Source: Parus major (Eukaryota > Chordata > Aves > Passeriformes > Paridae). From it: a stretch of DNA of 64,000 nucleotides. The position numbers and the translations under genes were made by a program. Of the stretch, positions 46,601-58,600 are shown piece by piece (positions within the stretch are counted from its first letter, which is position 1; every line of letters starts with the position of its first letter). Under the pieces are notes generated by a model. The model had not been told where the DNA came from. It did no database searches and saw only the letters and a list, made by a program, of their open reading frames with translations. The DNA lies in NCBI RefSeq assembly GCF_001522545.3, contig NC_031770.1, positions 17,028,751-17,092,750 of the forward strand, given 5' to 3'.

Positions 46601-49600
46601 AACGAGGAAAGTGCAGCCCCCCTCAGGATCATCGGGGTCCTCATCCTCTTCCTCCAGCTTGATCAAATACTGCGGATTTGTCCAGAAAGTGTCTGGGAAG
46701 TGGATTTAAGCAAACTGCTCAGAGGCTTCTTCAACAGCAACCGTGAAGATGTTTGAACATGTCAGCTAGGACAGAAGTGGCTCTGACTGCCAAACTCAGC
46801 TGTGAGAAGAGAAAAACCAATGCCCTGCCCTGCCCACTCCCACCCCAGCCTTTACAACCACAGCTGACCCTCATCAGGGAGCCACATTTCCCAGACACCT
46901 GCACTTTTTGGAGATCAGTCCTAGATATCCCATCACCCATCCTAAACCATCTCCTGGAAGCTCCCAGAGAAAGCACAAGTGGACAAGTAAAAGGTTTCTC
47001 CAGTTTTTCTTACTTGGGTAATTCCTGCAGCCCCCTGCAGTGGCTCCTCGCCTCCAGTTCCCATCCAGCTTCAGCAGGCTCCACTTCTTGTACCTGTCAC
47101 TTGCCAGGGTGTCTGGAGTCAGGTTGCAGATCTCCAGGCGGGAGTAATGCCTCAGGAAGTCATTGAACGCCATCCTGTGGGAGGCAATGCCACTGGCAAT
47201 GTCTCCTCAGCAGGGACAGCTTTTCCATACCTTGTCCATCCTCCCTCCCTGTCACTGTGGTTTAGCGCTATGGGTTGGGGTGAATTTGCACACTCGTCTT
47301 GGAGAGCACACCGGGAGAGGTTACTTTGCATGAATAAAAGCAGAGAAGTTGACATTCCCTTCTGCTGGAATGGGAGCCCAGTGACACTCACCAAAATTCC
47401 CCATCTTCGTGTCTCCTGGTCAGTCGCTCCCGCACCTCAGGGTCAACACCACTCCAGTTTGGGCAGCTGGAAGAGAACCCCACATCAGCTACCATGGGAA
47501 AGGTGAAACCCTAATGTGGCTTTTCTGGCACAAGATCTAACTTTCAGCAGATCCAGAATTCTCAAACCACTGCAGAATTAAAAAGAGATGCACCTGGCAC
47601 ATAAAATACCTCACTTCTCAAATATCCAAGGGAATGATGAGAAACAGGGTGTTATTTTTAGAAAGTGCTAATGCCTGGACTGAGACAGAAAAAGGAAGTC
47701 AGAATAAAAACTGCCCAGCCACAGAAGTGGGTAAACCCCAGCTTTGATGGCTAACAGCAGAAATGGATTTTTAAAGCCCTTTTAGAAAGTGAGTTTTCAG
47801 AAGCTCACCACTGAATCCAGGCTGGTAAATAAGCAGAAACTACCGGGACCTTTCTAGGGTTCACCAACCAAACCACTGCATCTTACACAAAGACTGGAAT
47901 TTGCATGAGAGGCACCACATCCTGTGATGGCTAGGAGGGAGATGACAGTGAGGGAATGCATCTCTCTGAAACAGTTCCATGTGACACCACATCCAGACAG
48001 GAGTTGCAGAGGAATTTCAGGTAGGAAACACAAAAGCACAGAAACATGACTGCACCCCTGCAGGAAAGGGCTACTGGCAGCAAGGAAGCCATTGACTCAC
48101 TTGTCATTCCATTTCCCAGTCCACTCCACTTCGCCCCAGGGGTTTCGGATTCTGATCAGCTTCTGCATTGCTCCTCGGAAGTTCACCTGATGGGATCAGA
48201 AGTGTATGGAGAGTTACCAGGGACTCAGCACCACACTCCCTCTCTCATCTTCTACAGTAATTAAAAACACAACAGAGCAAGTATCTCAGTTCTAGGCATG
48301 ACAACATGCACACATCTGCTCCAAAAGACCTAAGTCCAACTGATTCTGAGTGAACTTCACACAACCAGGCTTGTCCAGACAAGTTTTACAAGCATGCACA
48401 AACCAAAGCCCATGAAAACCAAAATGTCTGATTTGTGCTGCTAAAAAATCACCTTTGATAGGATTAAAAGCAAAGGGAATGTAAAACTGCTATACAAAAG
48501 CCAAAAAGCAGGTACAGAGATATTTCTCAAAGTCATCACTTAGATATAAACTGTCTATTCACATTCAAATGCCTTTTTACCCCCCTGCTTATATGTAAGA
48601 CAAGACTGTTACGACAGCCAGAACACTCAGACTGGCCACAACCCCTCTGACCACACCAGTGCCCCACAGAGCAGCAGCCTCAGCCCCTCCTCTTGCCATC
48701 TGCTGGTCTCTGCAAACAGCCAGAGGCCAGGCCAAGCCCAGCTGTGAGAGCTCCAGTGGGAGCACCACTGCTTCTGGGGAGCACACAGCACCCGCCTGAG
48801 GCAGGAGCTGGTGCACCTCTGCAGCCTGAAGCCAAGAAAGCTGCAGAGCAGCAGCAGCAGCACAGTCCAGAGATGACACCCCAGCTGAACTACCCTCACA
48901 GAGTTTGCACAGACCTCCAAAGGAACAGCCTGGCTAAATCATGCCTACTGGTGAATGAAGGTGAACAAACTCCCTCTTCCCGGCTTTTGCTGTGAGGAGA
49001 AGACCAAATGCACACCCACAAACCAGCACAGCACGTCAGCAGCTCTTTACCCCTCACCCTGAGCTTTCAGGAATCATTTTGGAAACAATTATCAGTGAGC
49101 TAACCAAGAATCCACTGCACACATGGAAGGATGCCATGATCTGCTTCCTTCGTTTTGTCTTGCCTTCACCAGTCACCCGCTCTTGGGCAGGCCCCTTGTG
49201 TTTGAGCACCAAGCCCAGCTGAAAGGTGCTGTTCAGCAGGCACTTCAGGGACAACAACATATGATTTTTTTTTGCTAAGGACATTTCTTGCTGTGCTTCT
49301 AAGGTACAAAGTGTGGCCTGCTGTACAGAGCTGCACTGAAGGGCCTGGTCACCAGCAGAGGGTAGCATGACCTCTGCACAGAGCTGCTCACCACCCTGCT
49401 CAGTGGGAAATAGCCATGCTTATGGAAAAACAGGGTGTTTTTTTTTTGGTCAAACACCCAGAAAGGCAAATCTGTGTTTATCCAAAACATACCATCTAAT
49501 TAAGCATTCCTTCAGAAGGAAGAGACTCAAAACCCAATTCAGTAAAACGGGTGACACTTAAGAATTTGCAGGGTTGAAGATGGGTTTGTGGTTGCCACAC

Positions 49601-52600
49601 ACAAAAGCTGCTGCACCTTGAGGTGGCACACCTACCTCCTCTGCCCCAGTGACCGAGTAGGCATGTCCCTTCACCAGCTTCTGGGAAGTGACAGCTTCTG
49701 TTTCTGCAGCACTGGTGATCTGAGGAGCAAAGGACATCAGTGATTGCAGCTTCCCACAGGCAGGGGATCCAACAGAACAAAGCTTCCCCCTCCGACTGTG
49801 CTCTCGTCTCGCTGTGAGGCTGCAAGAGTGGCTGAGCTGCTGCACCAAGGCAACAAGTGTGGCAGAGCAGGGAGAGGGGACAGCAGCACACGTGGTGGTG
49901 CTGGAACCTCAGGGACCATGTTTGTGCCATGGGTGCTCATCAGAAACCTGGCCCTGCAGCAAAGTTCCCTCCTGGCTCCAAAACACTTGGTGTGGTGCAG
50001 CCACTCTTGTGCATCTCCAAAAGGGACACGCTGGATAAACTCCATATTCTCAAGGGACCAGGAGAAAAATGGAGTGACCAGCCTGAAGCTACACTGGGAT
50101 CACACCCAGGTCCAGCAAATTGCAGGGTCAAAACATCCCCTTCAGCTCCAAAGCAGGGTGGGAGGTTCCCCTCCCTTTCCCCAGCTCTGCAGCAAGGGAA
50201 GAGGCTGAACTTTGGATGCCATCCATACCTGAAGGCACATCCCCTCTCAATTTTTCACAGCCATTGCTTGGGCAGTCTGGCCTTTAAACACTGCAGAGAA
50301 AAGTCACTTATTGCCAGGCAGCGAATGTTTAACCACCTATGAAACATGTGGCTGTCACTGTCTTTCCACCATTTCAGAAGTGTGTGACCTTTAAACAATA
50401 TTTGAAGCTTAAACAAACAGAGAGGATTGGATTGAGCAGGCAGGACTCCTGCTGTCAATTCATAGCCTATTACTGCCCCTCAGCACACTCTTCATTTAAT
50501 GCTTAATCTCTGTGTCCCTATTTCTCTTGCAGATGAGAAGGAAAGATTTTACACTTTTTTTTTTTTTTTAAGGATAAACTCAGCAACAGTTAATTTACAC
50601 TACAGAAAGTGCCAGCACTTATCAACAACATAATATATTTACTCTCCTCCCCAACCACCCAAGGGATTTGTATCAGTCTGGGGCAAAAATCCAGATGTCA
50701 GATTCTTATCTAAATGCAAACAAGTAAAACAGGCCTTGAAAATATCATGAAGTCAAATTGACATTAACCAAGCACTTTTCCTGCTGTGAAGCTTCCCTCT
50801 CCTGGGACTCCGATTAAACTTGAAAAATGGGAGGAAACATTTACATTTATATTATGAATGGAGTTTTTGTAAACATTTTACCTTCCCTTTAGACATAACT
50901 AACATGCAATCTCATTTGAGAGGAGGGTGATTACCACAATAACAATACTTAGATTCATTTCAGTAAGGCTAAAAGCAATGCTGAATCCTTGAAGGCAGGG
51001 CCAAAGCTCCTCTTTCCCATCTGGGTCCAGCTTCAGACAATGTGTCTTCCCATAAAACCTTTTAAAGGTCTGGCAACAGTCCGAGACTCTCTGCTTCAAG
51101 AACAGAGCCCAGATTTTTTGGGAACATTTTAGGTACAGCTTGTGCAACAAAAAGGCTGCAGCAAGGATGGACATTGTCACCTCTGAGCACCTGACTCCAA
51201 GAGCTCTCTGTCCAAACCCTCTTAGCCTGTGCCATCCTGCTGCCAAGCTAAGGCTTTCTTAGGAACACAGATGTCCATCAGGACCCCTAACAAGTTCCCT
51301 GTGTGGTTCATTACCATGAACCTACTAAACAGCAGAAGGTCCCATGGAAGAGGCACAAGGGAGGGAATGAGCTTTTTACATGAACTAAAGATGTTTTGTT
51401 TCAGCCCAACCCCCACGAAGAGCACATGCTTGGGTCACATTTGTGGGTCAAATTCAGGCACAAGGCAGAGCAGGGAACCATAGGAAGAGGGGACTGGCAT
51501 CCTGTGTGCAGCTCCTGTGGGTGCAGCAGAGGTCCACCCCCAGCCTGTGTGCACAGCAAGAACCCAGAAATAAACCTGCTAACTCACATCAATGGAGCAG
51601 CCAAGGAGAGAGCCTTTCTGGAGTGCCTTCTGAATGATTTTGAAGAGGTTGGGGGGTGGCTTCTGCAGCTCATACCACTCTGCAATGCCACCAGTGAAGT
51701 CCTCGAAGCCTTCGGTGGTGCTGCCACCAGAGAGGGACTCATATGATCCGTTCAGCCTGCACAAAATGGGAGACAGACACAACCATCAGGTTCCCTGTTC
51801 TCCTCTTCTCTCACAGCCATCAGGCTCCCTGTTCTCATCTTCCTTCAGGAGAGGCACTCAATGTGCCAGCTGTCACGGCATTTCTGCTTTCAGGAGCATT
51901 ACAGCAGCTACAAACGTGACCCTCAGCTTTGCTTCTGAGACCTCTGTACTTGGAAAGCCCAGCATAAAATATTACACAATCATGCATACACCTTGCAGGT
52001 TCAGTCATACCAATGACAGGAACCATGAATAATATCTGAAGAAAAAATAATATATTAAAAAAAATTAAGACCAAACAATTTTCCCTCTCTAGTTCTACAG
52101 TTTTTAAATCCCTTTAAATCCCTTTATGGGTCTGATTTTCAGCAGATCTAAATTTCTTAAGTCAATTCAAAATAGTAGAACTAGAGGATAGAATTCCTCT
52201 CTGGCCAACCCAAAAATGGAGATTCAGGTATGAGCACTGAACACTGACATGGGCACATGGACTGATGTGCTTTGCACACCGAAGCACTGCAGCTGCCAAG
52301 CCCTCAGAAGTGCACAGAGCACATGAAATGGAACTTCCCAGGCCCTGGTGACAGCAGACTGCTCCAGGAACAGCCTCACCATGAGATGCAAGAGCTACTT
52401 TTCTTGGCTGGCAACAAATCCAATGCTTTTGGCTCCTTGTCTTAGGCATCTGTCAACAACACTGTACCAAAGGAGCCATTGTGGGGATCCCCAGAAGCTG
52501 CAAAGGCTAATGAGCAGACTGACACTTTAATGCACAGCATCCATGCAGTTGAGGATGCTATGGAGAAGCAGGGAAGTGAGTGGGGGAAGCCTGGCCCTGA

Positions 52601-55600
52601 CTCACTTGGCGTAGGCCTTCTCCAGCAGCGCGCTCCAGAACTCGCTGCCCTCCGCCGAGTGCACGAAGAGCAGCTCCCCGTTCTTGGTGGGCAGCCTGTC
52701 GTCCACCACCACGTCCACCCACTCCCCATACTGCCAGAACTGAGGGAAAGAGAGCACAAACATCCATCACCACCTCATGCTGTGCACTCCTGTCACCAGG
52801 ACATTTATCTTTGAATGGCGATTTCCCTGGGGGAAAAGTAATCCCTGTCCCAGCCAGCTTCACCCACCCTGTTCAGGGATGCACATATTCAGCTGGCTCT
52901 TCTCAGGGAGGAAGGACCACAAAGGCAGCCCTTGCTCCCAGATCTTTGATTAATGGCCTTGTTCCTTCCACCACCCTTTTTAGATGTCTCCTTTTTTTTC
53001 TGTCTGGCTCTTTGACATCCCACAGAGCCATGCCAGGAAAGATCACACATGGATCACACATAGCCAGCCACACTGGCTCCTGCCCAATAAGGGGAAAAGA
53101 TTGTTTTCCACATACCTGGAAGTGGAAAATTCCTGCATATTTATCCTGGAAGCTCTGGTCTTTGGGAACAACACGGGCCAGAATCTCTTCATTCAAGGTG
53201 AGAGAAGCAATGGCTGCCAAGAGCCAACAGTCCCCTGTAAAAAGAAAAGGAAAACAAAGCCCAAACCAGACAGCATTTATTATTCAAACTTTAGTTTTTG
53301 CATTGCATCAGGATTGTGCATTATAACCAATAATTCCCTCAGCTGAGATAGGATGATCCTTCCCATCACTTTATCTCTGAGACAGATCAAATATATGAAT
53401 GCAAATATTCTCCAGATCCAGGCAAGTGTTTCCTCAAGACTAAAGTCATAAAAAAAAGTCAAAGCAGACCTTTTCTGACCTACCACCACAGTTATCTCCC
53501 ATTCTGGCACTGTTGGAAAGAAAACTTAATATTCAATTGAGTGCCTGCATGATAGGAAGCAGCACAGAGAAGAGGCAAAGAGCCTGTGGGCACACACAGG
53601 TGCTTAGGTGTGCAATTTCTCCTCAAAGGGACAGTGTTTTCTCAGGCACAGGCTGCATTCTTTTCCCTTCCCCATGTTTAATAAACATGTTGCCTCGCTA
53701 TCCAGAGACTTGTCCTGTGGGCAAGCTCCGTTTAAGGTCTCTTGCCATCCTCCCTGCGAACAGGAGCTCCTTTCACCTTACACATCTCTGGAGGCTCTTG
53801 CTCGAGGCCTCTCTGTTTAGTCCCATGTCTGGTCTCCAGCACAGTCACAGAGAGGCAGGAAAGGCCTGAAGGCAGGCACTGTTTCCCAGTCCCACACACC
53901 TCATCCTGCCTGGGATGGAGCCAACACACACCAGGCTGCAGACCACAGGCTGCCTTGGACAGTGTTTTTCACACTGTCTCCAGCAACGCAGAGGGAGGAA
54001 GAGACTTCACCTCTATAAACATCACACCTCTACTTTCTGTAATTCTTTTCAGAGCCCAGCTTTACTTTATCAGAGCAGTTACCCTTCTGCCCAGCCACGG
54101 CCTTCTGCAGCCCATTTGTGCGGTGGTCAGAGATTTAGAGATCCAGGTGATCCCCTGAGTGCCACAGCCCGACACAAAACTCCTTGTTACCTTTACCAGA
54201 TCTGCTGTTCCCCTGCTCTGTGGGCAGAGGTCAGTGGGTATTGCACCTGAGATCCCACAAGAGAGTCCTGCAGGACTGCAGGTTCAGTGTGTGAACCTGC
54301 CACAGCTGTCAGCAGACAGAAGCCAGCAAAGCAGCAGTGCCTACACAGCCACCTCTCTCCCAGGGGAAAAGGCTCAAAAGCTTGTGGGTGAAAGCTGGGA
54401 TCCAAATGGGAGAAAGTCTCAGGGTGAATTAATTCTAAAGCAGCCCTCGAGGTCCACCCTCAGGCCCAAATCCATCACTGCTCAGACAACAACAGCAGCA
54501 GGAGCACGGATAACCTGCAGCTCTCTCCAGGCTGCCCTTGCTTTGCATGGCTGACCCCAGCAGTAGCTCCGTGAAATCCGTCTGTCCCACACATCTTCTC
54601 ACATCTCAGGAAAGGTAGAGGGGAAACTGCAGAATAATTTCAAAACCTAAGGTTCTTGTACTGCTTCACAGCCCAGAGGGGAAGAACATAAAACTTTCCC
54701 TTCAGTCCTGCCTCTGGCTGCTTGCTCTGCAATGGAAAATTCAGCATGTCAGAGACATTTTTAAACAGGAAAGTCACCTTGCTATTCTCCTGTCACAGGC
54801 TATGAAGCAATGATGAAATTCCCCTCCCTTCTCTGTCACAGCACATCCATCTTGCCCTGCAAAGTGGTGACTCCTCTCACTGCCTCCTTCAAGGAGCTGA
54901 GACCCTCTTCCCTGGGACCTGCATCCAGAGGTAGCAAAGGCATTTGCTGCAAAAGACAGGGCCAGGAGGAAAGAGTCTGGCTCAGAGGGCAGCTGTCACA
55001 CCATTCTTCCCAAAAAATATTGGTATTTCTACTCCATACCCTGGGCAGGGGCTGGGCGGGCAGGGAGCAGCACAGGCAGAACAAATGAACAATTCAAATG
55101 GCAACAGCAGCTCAGGAAGGCTTGTCCAAGAAGCTGATCAAGCCTCCAGATTATGAACATACACTTTAATGCTGTAACACATCTTTGAGTCATGCTTCCC
55201 CTGGAGGTAAGAAGCATGGAAATTCAAGGAGAAACTCCCTCCAGAGGACCTCCACACCCACAAGCAGAATTTGTAAAGAATTTCCTTTACTTTCTAGCTG
55301 TCCCATCAAGGCAGACTGAAATCACAGCCTGTTGTAAAATCTCTCAGTTGAACTTTATACTGGTTTCTAACAAGAACTTGAAGTCAAACACAAATCTTAA
55401 CTCTGACAACTCTGGGCAAGGTCTTGAGGTTTAAAGGCAGCTGCAGCATATATGGAAGACATCCTTTTGTTTCCACACTTAAAAGCACTCAGTAGCCAGG
55501 ATATCATCTCTTCCTTTGTGAACAGCCATCACTAAAAGCACACCTGATAATTCAGACCCTGGGTGAGAACAGATCTTGTGATTATACCTAGAATTTCAGC

Positions 55601-58600
55601 CTGCACTAAGCAAGCCTGAGCATGGTCATTACCAAATAATGTGAACTTCCAGAACTGGTGCTTCTGTAAAGTTCTTGACAGTGATTTTCCTTTGATAGGG
55701 AAGAAAAGTCCAAGGAGAGGCTGACAGACAGGTTTCTCAGAGTCTGAAAGGAGTGTTACCAAGGCCACATTAATCATAAATAATTTTTGTAAATGAACAG
55801 TAGGCAGAACAAGGTTATCAGAAAAGGGAATATTATCAGGCTGTGAGTTTATCTATAACACATATTAACAAGAAGCACTATTATTTGTCCTGTCATGCTT
55901 ACTCTTTCTTGCTTTCAATGTTTTATTGTATTTGTTATTTCCATATACCCATCTCTGCATTTATCTAATCTCCAGCTGTAACAAGAATGTTAGGGAAAAA
56001 AAAAAAGTAATTGCAAAGTGAGCATAAATAGCCGTAAGGGCTTAAAATTAGCCATTCTGGAAAGAAAAGACAAAACACACCCATCAAATGCCTGAAGGGC
56101 TGTAAGCAAAAGGCACCTCCTCTGGTCCCAGCACAGCTCACGTCAGAGTATGGGGTAAAAGGGAAAATGTACATTCTGCCAATCACAGACTCATCACTGT
56201 TTTAAACCAGTCTTAGATTAACAGCTACTGAATGTATTCATATTAATACCAAGGCACTCCAGAAAGTTTTCTGGTTACAAAAACGAGGCTGTGGCAACCC
56301 ACTGGCAGTAAAGTGGCTGCCAGCATGAGAAAACCATGGGACTGATTTTCTAAATTCAACCTATTCAATTTGTTATTTTTTCACACATTTGTTACGTAAG
56401 GAGGAGACACCTGCATCCAAACAGCAGCTGGGAGATCCTGTGCTGTTTACACCCCAGTGTTGTGACACCATGGTGACATTTATTACAAAAAAAAAGGTGG
56501 TTAGGGGTGAACCAGGCTTCTCTGGCTTCAGATCCTCCCCTCAGCTGTAATGAGTCACCACATCTCATGTGCTGCCATTTGGAACCAAATACCATCACTG
56601 ACTTTGCAGATCTGATACTGCAAAACCAACTCCAAATACTCGCCTTCAAGAGTTTCTCCTAAGGAAAAAATCCACAAAACAACAACAAAACCCAACAACA
56701 ACAAACCAAAACAAAAAAAACCTCCCAAGGCGAGAATAAAGGATAATCCAAATCCCAAGGGGTAGAACTTTGGTGTCTGGAGAACCTTTTCTGCACTGAT
56801 GATCAGCTATGCCTTATATGCACCAGTTTCTTATAGGCCAGGTCAAAAGCAATGAAACAAATTCTTTGCACCAGGCCAAAGACTCCTGAGCTAGAAGAAA
56901 CTCTGCTCCTTAGCTGAGCTGTTTGGTAACACATTCCCTGTCAAGAAGCTGCCATGCAGATGTGATGAGTCTGTGAGCTCTGGATGCCTCATCTGTCCCT
57001 GCAGTACTCTCAGATGTTCTGAAGGGCTCAGCAACAGCAGTGCAACTTCCCATGGGCACAGGTCTGCTGCCTTTTGATCAAGCCTTTTGGGGGATAAATG
57101 AGACTACAAAAGCTTCCTATAGAAAAGAAGCAGCATAATAAGAAGTACAGGTTTTCAAAAGCACCTGACATCTTCCACTTTAATCTTCTCTATAACATCC
57201 TAAAACGTGACGGGACATGAACGTTCAAATAAATACAAAGTTCAAGTAAATGGAAGCTTAACCAAATTTATCAGTACAAATGCTGTTGTCAGATAGGGCA
57301 GTGGAAAAAAAAAAGTTTAAAAAAGCATTTTTACAGTGCATCTGCCAGCCCCATTGGGAAAAGAAGTGAAAGAGCAGAGAATCCATCCAGGCTCTTTGGA
57401 ACTCAGTGGCTACACAGAGATAAGATCAAAAGCACCTAATTTTTAATCAACAATTGTCACACAATAGGAAAATCCTGTCCAGATTCATGAGGAGACAGCC
57501 AGGAGAGTCATCACAGTACTTAGTGATGGTGAAAAAGGAGATACAAACAAGAACACTGACAGCCTCTGATTCAGATATAGTCAGGAGGTACAAAAATACC
57601 AGCTGTGAGTCATTTCATATCCTCTGGTGATCCCATACAAGCCCATGAGAACATCTGACTGCTCCAAAGACCACTAGGGCAGCAAACACTTTCATCAATT
57701 TAAAACAGAGTTTGGTATTAGCAACAGCAATTTCACAACTCGAAAATGAAGCTTCAAATCTTTCATGCTCTTGCTGCCACAGCATCTGGAGAGAAAAGCT
57801 GGAAAAGCAGAAGGCAGAAAACAACTAAGTGACTCCAGAAAACAGCATCTCTACAGAAATGCCAGCTATTGAAATGGCATAACAGAAAACTTTAATTTCA
57901 ATTTGAAGAACTTCTTACCATAAAGTTTCACAGTAAGAAGAGATAACAGATGTCTGGCAAGTGTGTTAAAGCACTGGGACATGCTTCATGCCAAACCAGT
58001 GATGGTGGGAGACATGGTATTGGGTGGAGAGAGCACAGGAAGGAAGCTGGTGACATGGCAACAACCTGAGGCACAACAGAGCCTGACCCACACCACCAAT
58101 TGTACTGGGGCATGAGGAGAACAAAGCTCATAATCTAAGTATTTTTACTGTCATGGATTTTTTATACTAATTGTGTGTGGTTGTCAAAGCACTAACCTAA
58201 AAAACTTCTGAATGAGAACATAAGCACAAAATATAAGCTTCTCTGCCTGTTACATTTTTGAACACGAACCCACAAATAGCAGCAGTGGGACTAGAAGCTA
58301 AGTCACAGTGTGGTGAGTATTGGAAAGCAAACAAACAGAACTTGGTTCCTTTGCCAAGTGCAGCAGCACAGTACAGCTTGTATTAGTCATGTTTCCTGCA
58401 GAAGAGCTTTCTCTCAACCACGCTGTCTGTCTAATCTAAAATCCTCTCACTACAGCTATGGAATAGGAACCTATTGCTTTCACTTCACTTTATTTCTTCT
58501 CCTCATATCTCTGCAGACATCCTCCACCTGAAACCCCTTCTGTCAGGCTAGGCAGGAGAGGCTTCCAGATGGGGATAGCTGTGCACTCCCAGCCAGGCTA

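Noticed and set aside
52442..52863. Arg/Gly/Ala-rich frames overlapping CAPN2 exon 4
   Set aside because: They are alternate frames of a GC-rich exon; the third frame gives the conserved calpain sequence.
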